From Saprospirales bacterium (GTDB lineage Bacteria > Bacteroidota > Bacteroidia > Chitinophagales > Saprospiraceae), in assembly GCA_007693915.1 (NCBI GenBank), contig RECS01000079.1:1-34116 (forward strand): DNA of 34,116 bases, given 5' to 3'. Made by a program: the position numbers and the translations under genes. Below are positions 1 to 6,000 of the stretch, piece by piece. The notes beneath the pieces are model-generated. The model worked only from the letters and a program-made list of their open reading frames with translations, ran no database searches and was not told the DNA's origin. Positions within the stretch are counted from its first letter, which is position 1, and each line of letters begins with the position of its first letter.

Positions 1-429
1 TTTTTTTAATTGACCAAATTTTTCTTCATTTGCCCTTAAAATTTAACATTTGGATGGACTTTTTTCTAGACTAACAGACTTATTAAATGCCTTGCAAATA
101 GTTTACGGGTAGAATAGTTTGAAAACAGGGGTTTTTGATTGCTTTATTTTATTTGTGTTAGACGATTTGCAAACCTTGTCCAGATAACTTATGCCAGTCT
201 GTCTAAACTAAAGAACCAAGCAATCTGCGTTACACCATGATTTCTAGCGGTGCTAACCTTCAACCCAAAAACTAAATCGAGGATAGGGCATCAACAGAAT
301 CTCTACAGTGTACTTACAAATTAAAACTTTTCTCAGCATCTGTGCTATCCCATAATAGGGTACTCATATTAATTTTTAGTTATCTGATCCCCATCTTAAA
401 CAATGGCTTTCTATCTTTGTAAATAAAAG
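1..429. other. Non-coding region upstream of the anti-sigma gene
   Basis: I see no convincing reading frame, tRNA or repeat in these 429 bases. The stretch is A/T rich and has stops in all frames. The only element I can support is a Bacteroidota-type -7 box close to its right end, listed separately. A very short CCC/GGG inverted repeat near 350-356 is too small to interpret. The end of whatever gene lies to the left is not visible. Confidence 0.5.
412..419 (+). promoter_or_regulatory. Probable -7 promoter element (TATCTTTG)
   Basis: The octamer TATCTTTG fits the Bacteroidota primary-sigma -7 consensus TAnnTTTG. It ends 10 bases before the ATG of the anti-sigma gene, so the mRNA leader would be only a few bases long. 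No clear TTG -33 element was found at the usual distance, so the call rests on the -7 box and its position. Confidence 0.5.
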
Positions 430-1203
430 ATGAATCTATCTGAATACAAAAAAAAAGGAATTTTGGAGGCTTATGTTTTGGGAGTCTTAGACCCTGAAAC
501 AACAGAAATATTAGAAACTGACCTCAAAACCAACATAGCATTAAAAGAAGAGGTAGAGAAGGTAGAAGCAAGTCTCTCTAATTTTAAATTCAATTTTACC
601 AAAGGGAAAAAAAATAAACCAACCACAGAAAAGAAAAATACACAGAAGCCAAAGCGCACGAAAACTGAAAAGGGTATTAGGATAATTTTGGGTGTGTTAA
701 TTCTAGTAATGGTAGTAATGATTTTTCTTTTTCTATCCACCATTTACGAAAAAAATAATTATCAAAAAGCCATTGTAGAACAGGCAAAAAGTATAGATTC
801 TCTCCAGCTGGAAATACAGAAAACCCACCATCTAAATCAGGATTTAAAAGGGGCACTGTCAGACTTTAATATGGAGACAATCTCAAGGTCAACTTTAACC
901 GGAAAGGGTGAATATGCAGGCAAAAATGCATTTTTGATTGTTCCTGAAAGTAAATCTTCAACTGACTTTTTGATTTTACCATCAGTTGAACTCGAAGAGG
1001 AAGACAACTATTTTCAATTGTGGTCAGAGAGTGCGGGTCAGTTTCGTAGGGTGGGTAGAGTACGTATAGATAATATGCTCGATGGATTTATTGTCCACCC
1101 TTTACCGCGTACGAATTTACAATTAAGTTACATCAGTCTTGAAAGCGGGACACCTCCAAGTCAACCTATCGAGGAAAATTTAGTATTTCGACTAAGAAAC
1201 TAG
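430..1203 (+). CDS. RskA-like transmembrane anti-sigma factor
   Basis: This is a 257-residue single-pass membrane protein. Residues 1-55 form a short helical N-terminal domain (EAYVLGVLDPETTEILE) like the cytoplasmic anti-sigma domain of RskA-type proteins, but without the zinc HxxxCxxC motif. Residues 56-82 are very Lys-rich, 84-106 form one hydrophobic helix, and 112-145 may be a coiled coil. Residues 155-257 match the anti-sigma-K C-terminal domain (YFQLWSESAGQFRRVGRV and ISLESGTPPSQP). Family members hold an ECF sigma factor at the inner membrane and release it on an envelope signal. No sigma-factor gene lies beside it here, although one could be left of the window. The family call is good; the partner and the signal are unknown. 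Confidence 0.75.
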   Translation: MNLSEYKKKGILEAYVLGVLDPETTEILETDLKTNIALKEEVEKVEASLSNFKFNFTKGKKNKPTTEKKNTQKPKRTKTEKGIRIILGVLILVMVVMIFLFLSTIYEKNNYQKAIVEQAKSIDSLQLEIQKTHHLNQDLKGALSDFNMETISRSTLTGKGEYAGKNAFLIVPESKSSTDFLILPSVELEEEDNYFQLWSESAGQFRRVGRVRIDNMLDGFIVHPLPRTNLQLSYISLESGTPPSQPIEENLVFRLRN

Positions 1204-1213
1204 GTTATAAAAT

Positions 1214-1254
1214 AAATACTAATTATAGCTTAGCCTAAACTCTCATTAGTATTT
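1214..1254. terminator. Possible bidirectional stem-loop between convergent genes
   Basis: A perfect 10-base inverted repeat, AAATACTAAT (1214-1223) and ATTAGTATTT (1245-1254), brackets a 21-base loop. It sits in the 53-bp gap between the stops of the anti-sigma gene (+) and the FKBP gene (-). The stem is A/T rich and has no strong T-tract on either side, so it is a weak terminator candidate. Confidence 0.4.
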
Positions 1255-1256
1255 CT

Positions 1257-2123
1257 CTATTCAAATATCTCAAAGTAATACAAAAGATTAGCTTTGCCAG
1301 GAATAACGGGTGGTCGCCCACGCTCTCCGTAAGCCAGTTGCCAGGGTATAAAAGCACTTACGACATCACCCTTGTTCAATAGCACAAACAATTCATCCCA
1401 CCCTGGCATGACAGTACCAGACCCTACAACAAAGTTTATTGCTCTTGCACGATTAAATGAATTGTCAAAATTTGCGGCTGATTCAATATTTTTCCCAAAA
1501 TAGTGAAAGCTTATTCTATCACCTTTGCTTATAGGAGGACCATTACCTTTTTTATGGATAATAAATTCCAAACCTGAATCAGTTCTGATCAACTTATCTG
1601 CGTATTCGCTTGAAACATAATTCCACCACACTGAGTCTACAAACTCCCTTACTTCAGGTAGTCTATCTCTAATAATCTGTAATTCCGCTTCGTATTCCTC
1701 AGCAGTTTTGTAACTAACAAATTCAATTCGGGTTCTGAGTTCATCATCATCAGCCATACCAGGTAAAGACTGATTCATCTGATTCTTTCTCTGTGTTACT
1801 ATAACTACGTCACCAGGTACCATAAGGTAAAGCGCCTCAAAAAGAGGTTCACCCGCAATTTGGGGGTCATCCGCTTCCGGTAATTGCATAAAAGATACAT
1901 CACCGGAAGTTTTGGAATCATAAACCATAGAATCTCCAATGGAATACTGAAGGTTAAAAAAGACACGACCTCCTGCTTCAGGTAATTCACCCTCGCCTTC
2001 CTCTATCCAAACAATAGGAAACCCTGAAGATGTGGTTGATTCTTTGCCATTCTGACTGTAAAGAGAGGGTAAATTACTCCAATAAAATACTAAAAAAAAG
2101 GTAGCTAAAACAATTTTTTTCAT
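1257..2123 (-). CDS. Exported FKBP-type peptidyl-prolyl isomerase with two FKBP-like halves
   Basis: This 288-residue protein has an N-terminal signal peptide (hydrophobic residues 5-23, likely cleaved near YSQ), so it probably works in the periplasm on proline-containing peptide bonds. Residues 165-288 form a recognisable FKBP domain: KGDRISFHYFGK, FDNSF, VMPGWDELFVLLNKGD and LAYGERG. Residues 30-120 look like a second, degenerate FKBP fold (GGRVFFNLQYSIGDSMVYDS and LMVPGD). No lipobox Cys is visible. The gene starts 6 bases after the prfB stop, so the two are probably co-transcribed. It is a paralogue of the lipoprotein at 3293-4159: both are 288 aa with the same two-part layout and the shared DDPQI.GEPLFEA segment. 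Whether the first half is catalytic is unknown. Confidence 0.85.
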   Translation of the reverse strand: MKKIVLATFFLVFYWSNLPSLYSQNGKESTTSSGFPIVWIEEGEGELPEAGGRVFFNLQYSIGDSMVYDSKTSGDVSFMQLPEADDPQIAGEPLFEALYLMVPGDVVIVTQRKNQMNQSLPGMADDDELRTRIEFVSYKTAEEYEAELQIIRDRLPEVREFVDSVWWNYVSSEYADKLIRTDSGLEFIIHKKGNGPPISKGDRISFHYFGKNIESAANFDNSFNRARAINFVVGSGTVMPGWDELFVLLNKGDVVSAFIPWQLAYGERGRPPVIPGKANLLYYFEIFE

Positions 2124-2129
2124 TGGAAA

Positions 2130-3219
2130 TCAATTTTGACTTGCCTCATTAGCCAAGAGCCACGTTTTCAAAAAGGGATAAATATCTCCATCGAGGACTG
2201 CATCTGTATTATTGGACTGATGGTTGGTTCTGTGGTCCTTTACCCTTCTATCATCCAGCACATAGGAGCGGATTTGAGAACCCCATTCGTTCTTCATTTT
2301 ATCAGCCTCGATCTTACTTTTTTCTTCTAATTGCCTTTCCAATTCCTTTTGAAAAAGTCTGGATTTTAGCATTTGAATGGCCTTCTCTCTGTTAAGATGT
2401 TGACTTCTCTCTTGCTGACATTCCACCACAATACCTGAAGGTAGATGTCGTAATCTTACGGCAGACTCAGTTTTATTAACGTGCTGCCCCCCTGCCCCAC
2501 TCGATCTAAAGGTATCCCATTCAATATCAGCCGGATTGTAATCAACTTCAATGCGATCATCAACCAAGGGGTGGACGAAAACTGACGCAAAGGAAGTCAT
2601 CCTTTTTCCTTGGGCATTGTAGGGGCTTACCCGCACTAGTCGGTGAACACCATTTTCTCCTTTTAGCATTCCAAAAGCGTAATCTCCTTGTATCTCAATC
2701 TCAATGGATTTAATTCCGGCTACATCTCCGTCAACCCTGTTTAGTACACTTACTTTAAAGCCATTTTTCTCAGCAAACATGGTGTACATTCTCGCAAGCA
2801 TATCAGCCCAGTCGCAAGCCTCAGTGCCACCTGCACCGGCATTAATTTCCAGCACGCATCCAAGCTCGTCTTCAGGCTTATTCAGCGTTGCTCTGAATTC
2901 AAGGTCTTCAATTTTCTCTAATGCCTGCTCGTACTTAAGCTGGACTTCCTCTTCGGTCGATTCACCTTCTTTATAAAATTCATAAAGGACTTCAACGTCC
3001 TGCACTACTTCCTCTGATTCCGCATATATTATAACCCATTGCTTCAGCTGTTTTAACTCTCGAAGCACCTCTTCTGCAGCCTGAGGGTCACTCCAAAAAT
3101 CAGGAGCAGATGCAGTTATTTCTTTATCTTCTATTTTTTGTTTTCGCTCATCTACTTTAAAGATACCTCCTTAAGAGCAGTAGGCGATCACGAAGTTGTT
3201 TCAATTCATCCGCAGTCAT
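2130..3219 (-). CDS. prfB: Peptide chain release factor 2, expressed by programmed +1 frameshift
   Basis: RF2 recognises UGA/UAA stop codons in the ribosomal A site and triggers peptide release. Translation starts at the ATG at 3219-3217 and reads 20 codons ([20 protein letters not shown]) to an in-frame TAA. A +1 slip at CTT (3162-3160) continues as [13 protein letters not shown], then the conserved [12 protein letters not shown], to the stop at 2130. The joined product is about 362 aa, the usual RF2 length. Reading only the downstream frame from a GTG at 3068 would give a false 312-aa protein lacking the N-terminal helices. The GGQ peptidyl-transfer motif (SGAGGQHVN) is at about 243-245. 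The stop-recognition tripeptide is SPY (about 198-200), where E. coli RF2 has SPF. A terminator separates prfB from the upstream FKBP gene; the downstream FKBP gene follows after 6 bases. Confidence 0.93.
3156..3171 (-). promoter_or_regulatory. prfB: prfB programmed +1 frameshift site with internal Shine-Dalgarno
   Basis: On the minus strand an AGGAGG (3171-3166) lies three bases (TAT) upstream of the slip codon CTT (3162-3160), followed directly by the in-frame stop TAA (3159-3157). Skipping one T puts the ribosome into the RF2 frame at AAA. The SD-like hexamer, the TAT spacer and the CTT match the classical RF2 autoregulatory cassette exactly. The stop is UAA rather than the usual UGA, and the next base is A rather than C. 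Confidence 0.92.
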
Positions 3220-3239
3220 CACTGTAGTTTTATAGGGTT

Positions 3240-3273
3240 AAAAAAAAAAGAGATGAGCAAAATTACTCATCTC
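3240..3273 (-). terminator. Intrinsic terminator after the FKBP lipoprotein gene
   Basis: GAGATGAG (3250-3257) pairs perfectly with CTCATCTC (3266-3273) around an 8-base loop. Read on the minus strand, the stem is followed by ten T residues (A-tract 3240-3249). It lies 19 bases past the FKBP lipoprotein stop and 20 bases before the prfB ATG, so it should separate the nrnA-FKBP unit from prfB, or act as an attenuator in front of prfB. Confidence 0.85.
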
Positions 3274-3292
3274 CGTGTTTTTTTCTGATTTT

Positions 3293-4159
3293 CTAGTCTT
3301 GAATTTCAACATAGAAAAGCAAATCAGATCTCTGGGGGATCTGTGGTGGCCTTCCTTCCTCTCCATATGCCAGCGGATATGGAATAAAAATAGAAGCGAC
3401 ATCACCTTTATTCAATTGACTCAATGCCTCATCCCATCCTGCAATCACCGTACCTACACCTACCGTGAGACCAAATGGTTCTCCTCTGGAAAAAGAATTA
3501 TCAAACATTGTCCCACTTTCAATTACTTTACCGTAATAGTGAACTTCTGCTTGATCTCCGGGATTAATCTCAGGTCCGTTTCCACTTTCGTGAATTACAT
3601 ATTGCAAACCTGTTTCAGTTACAATCAATTCATCACCAAATCCATTAGCTCTATAAGTTTCTAAAACCTCTTGAACGAATGCCTGAACCTCTGACTCACG
3701 TGCTCTTGAAGCCTCCTGCATAGCCATAATTTCTGCTTGACTTACAATTCTAAATAATTCGATATTGTAATTCAATACATCATCATCCGCCATTTGCAAT
3801 TGCTGTTTTTGTTCCATTGGCATTGCGTCGCCCCTTTGAGAAACAGTAGCTAAGTCTCCGGGAACCATCATTGCAATAGCCTCAAATAAAGGTTCTCCCT
3901 GAATCTGAGGATCATCCATTGCAGGAAGCTGTAGCGAAGGAGTATCCGGGTTTGACCTCGAGTCAAAAAGTAATGAATCATTAAGCATGTAGCTTACGTG
4001 GAAGAAAAGGAAGTCGCCTTCGTTTGCAGGCTCCCCTTCTCCTCTCTCATGCCATGCCATTTCGTATCCTGATTCAGTAGTTACAGAATCTCTTTTATCT
4101 TCACCACAAGCTGAAAAAAGGAAAATTACAAGAGTAGTTAATGCTAGTAAATTTTTCAT
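3293..4159 (-). CDS. FKBP-type peptidyl-prolyl isomerase lipoprotein
   Basis: This 288-residue protein has a lipoprotein signal peptide (MKNLLALTTLVIFLFSAC, Cys18), so it is membrane-anchored on the periplasmic side. The C-terminal half (about 168-288) is a standard FKBP domain: PGDQAEVHYYGK, FDNSFSRGEPF, VIAGWDEALSQLNKGD, SIFIPYPLAYGEEG. The first half (about 30-115) looks like a diverged FKBP fold, and the acidic middle segment QMADDDVLNYNIEL links the two. It follows nrnA with a 24-base gap and is closed by the terminator at 3240-3273. Lipoprotein FKBPs in this phylum include the gliding protein GldI, but nothing here assigns it to that role. It is a paralogue of the exported FKBP at 1257-2123 on the other side of prfB. 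Confidence 0.87.
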   Translation of the reverse strand: MKNLLALTTLVIFLFSACGEDKRDSVTTESGYEMAWHERGEGEPANEGDFLFFHVSYMLNDSLLFDSRSNPDTPSLQLPAMDDPQIQGEPLFEAIAMMVPGDLATVSQRGDAMPMEQKQQLQMADDDVLNYNIELFRIVSQAEIMAMQEASRARESEVQAFVQEVLETYRANGFGDELIVTETGLQYVIHESGNGPEINPGDQAEVHYYGKVIESGTMFDNSFSRGEPFGLTVGVGTVIAGWDEALSQLNKGDVASIFIPYPLAYGEEGRPPQIPQRSDLLFYVEIQD

Positions 4160-4183
4160 TGATCTATTTTTAAAATTATTTAA

Positions 4184-5182
4184 TTATTTAATATAAACGG
4201 GAGCCACCTCCCAAAATTTTTTTATCACATGAGCAAGGCTGCTATGTGCGTATCCACCGGAGGCATTAAAGTGCCCTCCTCCACTGAAATGATCTCGCGC
4301 AAGGGCCTGAACAGAAATTTCTCCCTTTGAACGTAGGGATAACTTAATTATTCTCGGTTGTTGAGTGATAAATGCTGCTAATTTTACTATTTTTACCTTC
4401 AAAAGGTAATTTATTATACCTTCAGTATCTCCGCGCTGAATATCAAATTCCTTATAATCATCTTTGGAAAGATAGATAAGTCCAATCCCCAACTCTTCAT
4501 TAATATTCATCCTATTCGCAAGGCAATGACCCAACAAGCGCATTTGTTTTTCAGATTGGCTATTGAAAATCAGGTTCTGTAAATAACTGTCGTCCAGCCC
4601 CTTGTCCTTAAGGTCAGCAACTATTCTAAAAAGAGCTGAATTGGTAGCATGATGAAAGGATCCTGTATCAGTAATGATACCGGTGTAGAGAAAATCAGCA
4701 ATATTTCCTCTCACCGCGTGTTGTTCCCCTAAATCATTGAGCATTCTGTATATCAACTCACAGGTGGAACTCGCTTTATTGTCACAATAGTAAAAATCAG
4801 CAAACGGCTCTGGGTCAAGGTGATGATCAACCAGGACCTTAAATGCATTTTTATTTTGCTCGACCGCTTCCCCCATTTTGTCAATTCTATCCAATGCATT
4901 AAAGTCCAGACAAAGGATCAATTGCGCTCTCTCAATGGTCTTTATTACTTCTTCAGCCGCGAGATCATAAATTAGACTCTCTTTTATTCCTGGCATCCAT
5001 TCAAAATTCTCCGGGTATTCACTGGGAAAAATGCACTTTACAAAATGCCCCTTACCAGAAAGAAATTCTTTCATTGCCAAGCTGGAACCAAGTGCATCGC
5101 CATCGGGATTCCTATGCGAGAGAATAACGATGTCTTTGGGATCTTTAATTTCTTTTCGGAGTATTTGAATATCTTCTATCAT
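4184..5182 (-). CDS. nrnA: DHH/DHHA1 phosphoesterase, NrnA-like (nanoRNase / pAp phosphatase)
   Basis: NrnA-type enzymes degrade 2-5 nt RNA remnants and can dephosphorylate 3'-phosphoadenosine 5'-phosphate in the cytoplasm. The 332-residue protein shows the metal-binding DHH motifs in order: SHRNPDGDALGS (22-33), LDFNALDR (Asp93), VDHHLDP (DHH 119-121) and GIITDTGSFHH (Asp172). The DHHA1 substrate-binding motif GGGHFNASGG is near residue 310. Length and order match the family. The ATG at 5182 lies 8 bases downstream of a good -7 box and is divergent from ndk; the FKBP lipoprotein gene follows 24 bases downstream. The family is certain; the split between oligoRNA and pAp activity cannot be read from sequence. 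Confidence 0.9.
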   Translation of the reverse strand: MIEDIQILRKEIKDPKDIVILSHRNPDGDALGSSLAMKEFLSGKGHFVKCIFPSEYPENFEWMPGIKESLIYDLAAEEVIKTIERAQLILCLDFNALDRIDKMGEAVEQNKNAFKVLVDHHLDPEPFADFYYCDNKASSTCELIYRMLNDLGEQHAVRGNIADFLYTGIITDTGSFHHATNSALFRIVADLKDKGLDDSYLQNLIFNSQSEKQMRLLGHCLANRMNINEELGIGLIYLSKDDYKEFDIQRGDTEGIINYLLKVKIVKLAAFITQQPRIIKLSLRSKGEISVQALARDHFSGGGHFNASGGYAHSSLAHVIKKFWEVAPVYIK

Positions 5183-5190
5183 GCAGAGCG

Positions 5191-5217
5191 CAAAATTACA
5201 ATAAATTACTTTAACAA
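5191..5217 (-). promoter_or_regulatory. Promoter of nrnA (TTG-N16-TAATTTTG)
   Basis: On the minus strand TAATTTTG (5198-5191) fits TAnnTTTG, and a TTG (5217-5215) lies 16 bases upstream. The -7 box ends 8 bases before the nrnA ATG, so the leader would be almost absent. It is divergent from the ndk promoter in the same 109-bp gap. Confidence 0.6.
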
Positions 5218-5238
5218 ATAATTTATTGACTAATGTTA

Positions 5239-5266
5239 TTGAAAAAATAGAGGTTTCTTACTTTTG
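5239..5266 (+). promoter_or_regulatory. Promoter of ndk (TTG-N17-TACTTTTG)
   Basis: TTG at 5239-5241 and TACTTTTG at 5259-5266, separated by 17 bases, match the Bacteroidota -33/-7 pattern. The ATG of ndk is at 5292, which gives a leader of roughly 20 bases. Confidence 0.65.
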
Positions 5267-5291
5267 CACTTTCTTATAAAAACCAATAAAA

Positions 5292-5714
5292 ATGGCAAAC
5301 AATATTACTTTTACCATGATCAAGCCCGATGCTGTAAAAGCGGGCAATATCGGAAACATCCTGGCGATGATCAATAATGCAGGATTCAAAATAGTCGCGA
5401 TGAAGTTCACTAAATTATCAGCGGAAAAAGCGGGTGAGTTTTATGAAGTTCACAAGGAGCGACCTTTCTATGGTGAATTAGTTGAATTCATGTCTTCAGG
5501 ACCAATCGTTGCAGCAGTACTTCAAAAAGACAATGCTGTAGAAGATTTCAGAAAACTCATTGGAGCTACTAATCCTGCTGAGGCGGCGGAAGGCACAATC
5601 AGAGCATTGTATGCAAGCAGCATAGGAGAAAATGCAGTTCATGGCGCAGATAGCAATGAAAATGCTAAAAGAGAAGCTTCTTTCCACTTTGCCGGAACAG
5701 AAATGTTTTCTTAG
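5292..5714 (+). CDS. ndk: Nucleoside diphosphate kinase
   Basis: The enzyme transfers the gamma-phosphate of ATP to NDPs through a phospho-histidine and keeps cytoplasmic NTP pools balanced. At 140 residues it is full length. [10 protein letters not shown] (Lys11) and ENAVHGADS, which contains the catalytic His117, are intact, as are [15 protein letters not shown] and [13 protein letters not shown]. The gene is monocistronic by appearance: it has its own promoter at 5239-5266 and a strong terminator 20 bases after the stop. It is divergent from nrnA, so two nucleotide-metabolism genes share one control region. Confidence 0.97.
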   Translation: MANNITFTMIKPDAVKAGNIGNILAMINNAGFKIVAMKFTKLSAEKAGEFYEVHKERPFYGELVEFMSSGPIVAAVLQKDNAVEDFRKLIGATNPAEAAEGTIRALYASSIGENAVHGADSNENAKREASFHFAGTEMFS

Positions 5715-5733
5715 TGGCTATTCGAAAAAGACT

Positions 5734-5767
5734 AAAAAAAAGCCGGGTAATTTATCCGGCTTTTTTT
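5734..5767. terminator. Intrinsic terminator of ndk (bidirectional)
   Basis: GCCGG (5742-5746) pairs with CCGGC (5756-5760). The stem is extended by the A-run 5734-5741 against the T-run 5761-5767, with a loop of 9 bases. The T-tract follows on the + strand, and the A-tract makes the structure work on the minus strand too. Confidence 0.88.
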
Positions 5768-5883
5768 ATTAATGAAATCATCATAAGCACGAGCTCATCC
5801 TTCTTAATTCTCCCTCTGTAAATTTCCAAAGGAGTATATTCTGTTAATTCATGGAAACACTTAGAAAGGTTTCTGATAAACCA
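5752..5883 (-). pseudogene. Possible decayed C-terminal gene remnant
   Basis: The minus strand is open for 43 codons with protein-like composition (FHELTEYTPLEIYRGRIKKD and a hydrophobic LVLMMISLI tail). It ends in a TAA placed inside the ndk terminator loop, as real 3' ends often are. There is no ATG, and a stop lies directly upstream at 5884-5886. It may be the relic of a gene once convergent with ndk, or it may be chance. A 26-codon ORF on the opposite strand (5851-5931) overlaps it. The protein is not recognised. Confidence 0.22.
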
Positions 5884-6000
5884 TTAAGATTAAGAATTAG
5901 TCAATGGATCCGTTCTTCACTTTTTGTCTAAAAACTAGTCCAACTATAACTAAATTGCTTAAATTCGCTTTTCTTATTGATTACACAAAATGTGAAGCAA

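Noticed and set aside
217-228. 12-base identity CAAGCAATCTGC with 28353-28364
   Set aside because: Dozens of shared 12-mers are expected by chance in 34 kb, and the flanks do not match.
2130-3068. prfB as a 312-aa gene starting at GTG 3068, or as a truncated pseudogene
   Set aside because: The upstream frame, the AGGAGG-TAT-CTT-TAA cassette and the conserved APDFWSDP segment show a complete frameshifted RF2 of about 362 aa.
3275-3664. 129-codon + strand ORF opposite the FKBP lipoprotein gene
   Set aside because: It is antisense to a clear FKBP domain and has no recognisable protein features of its own.
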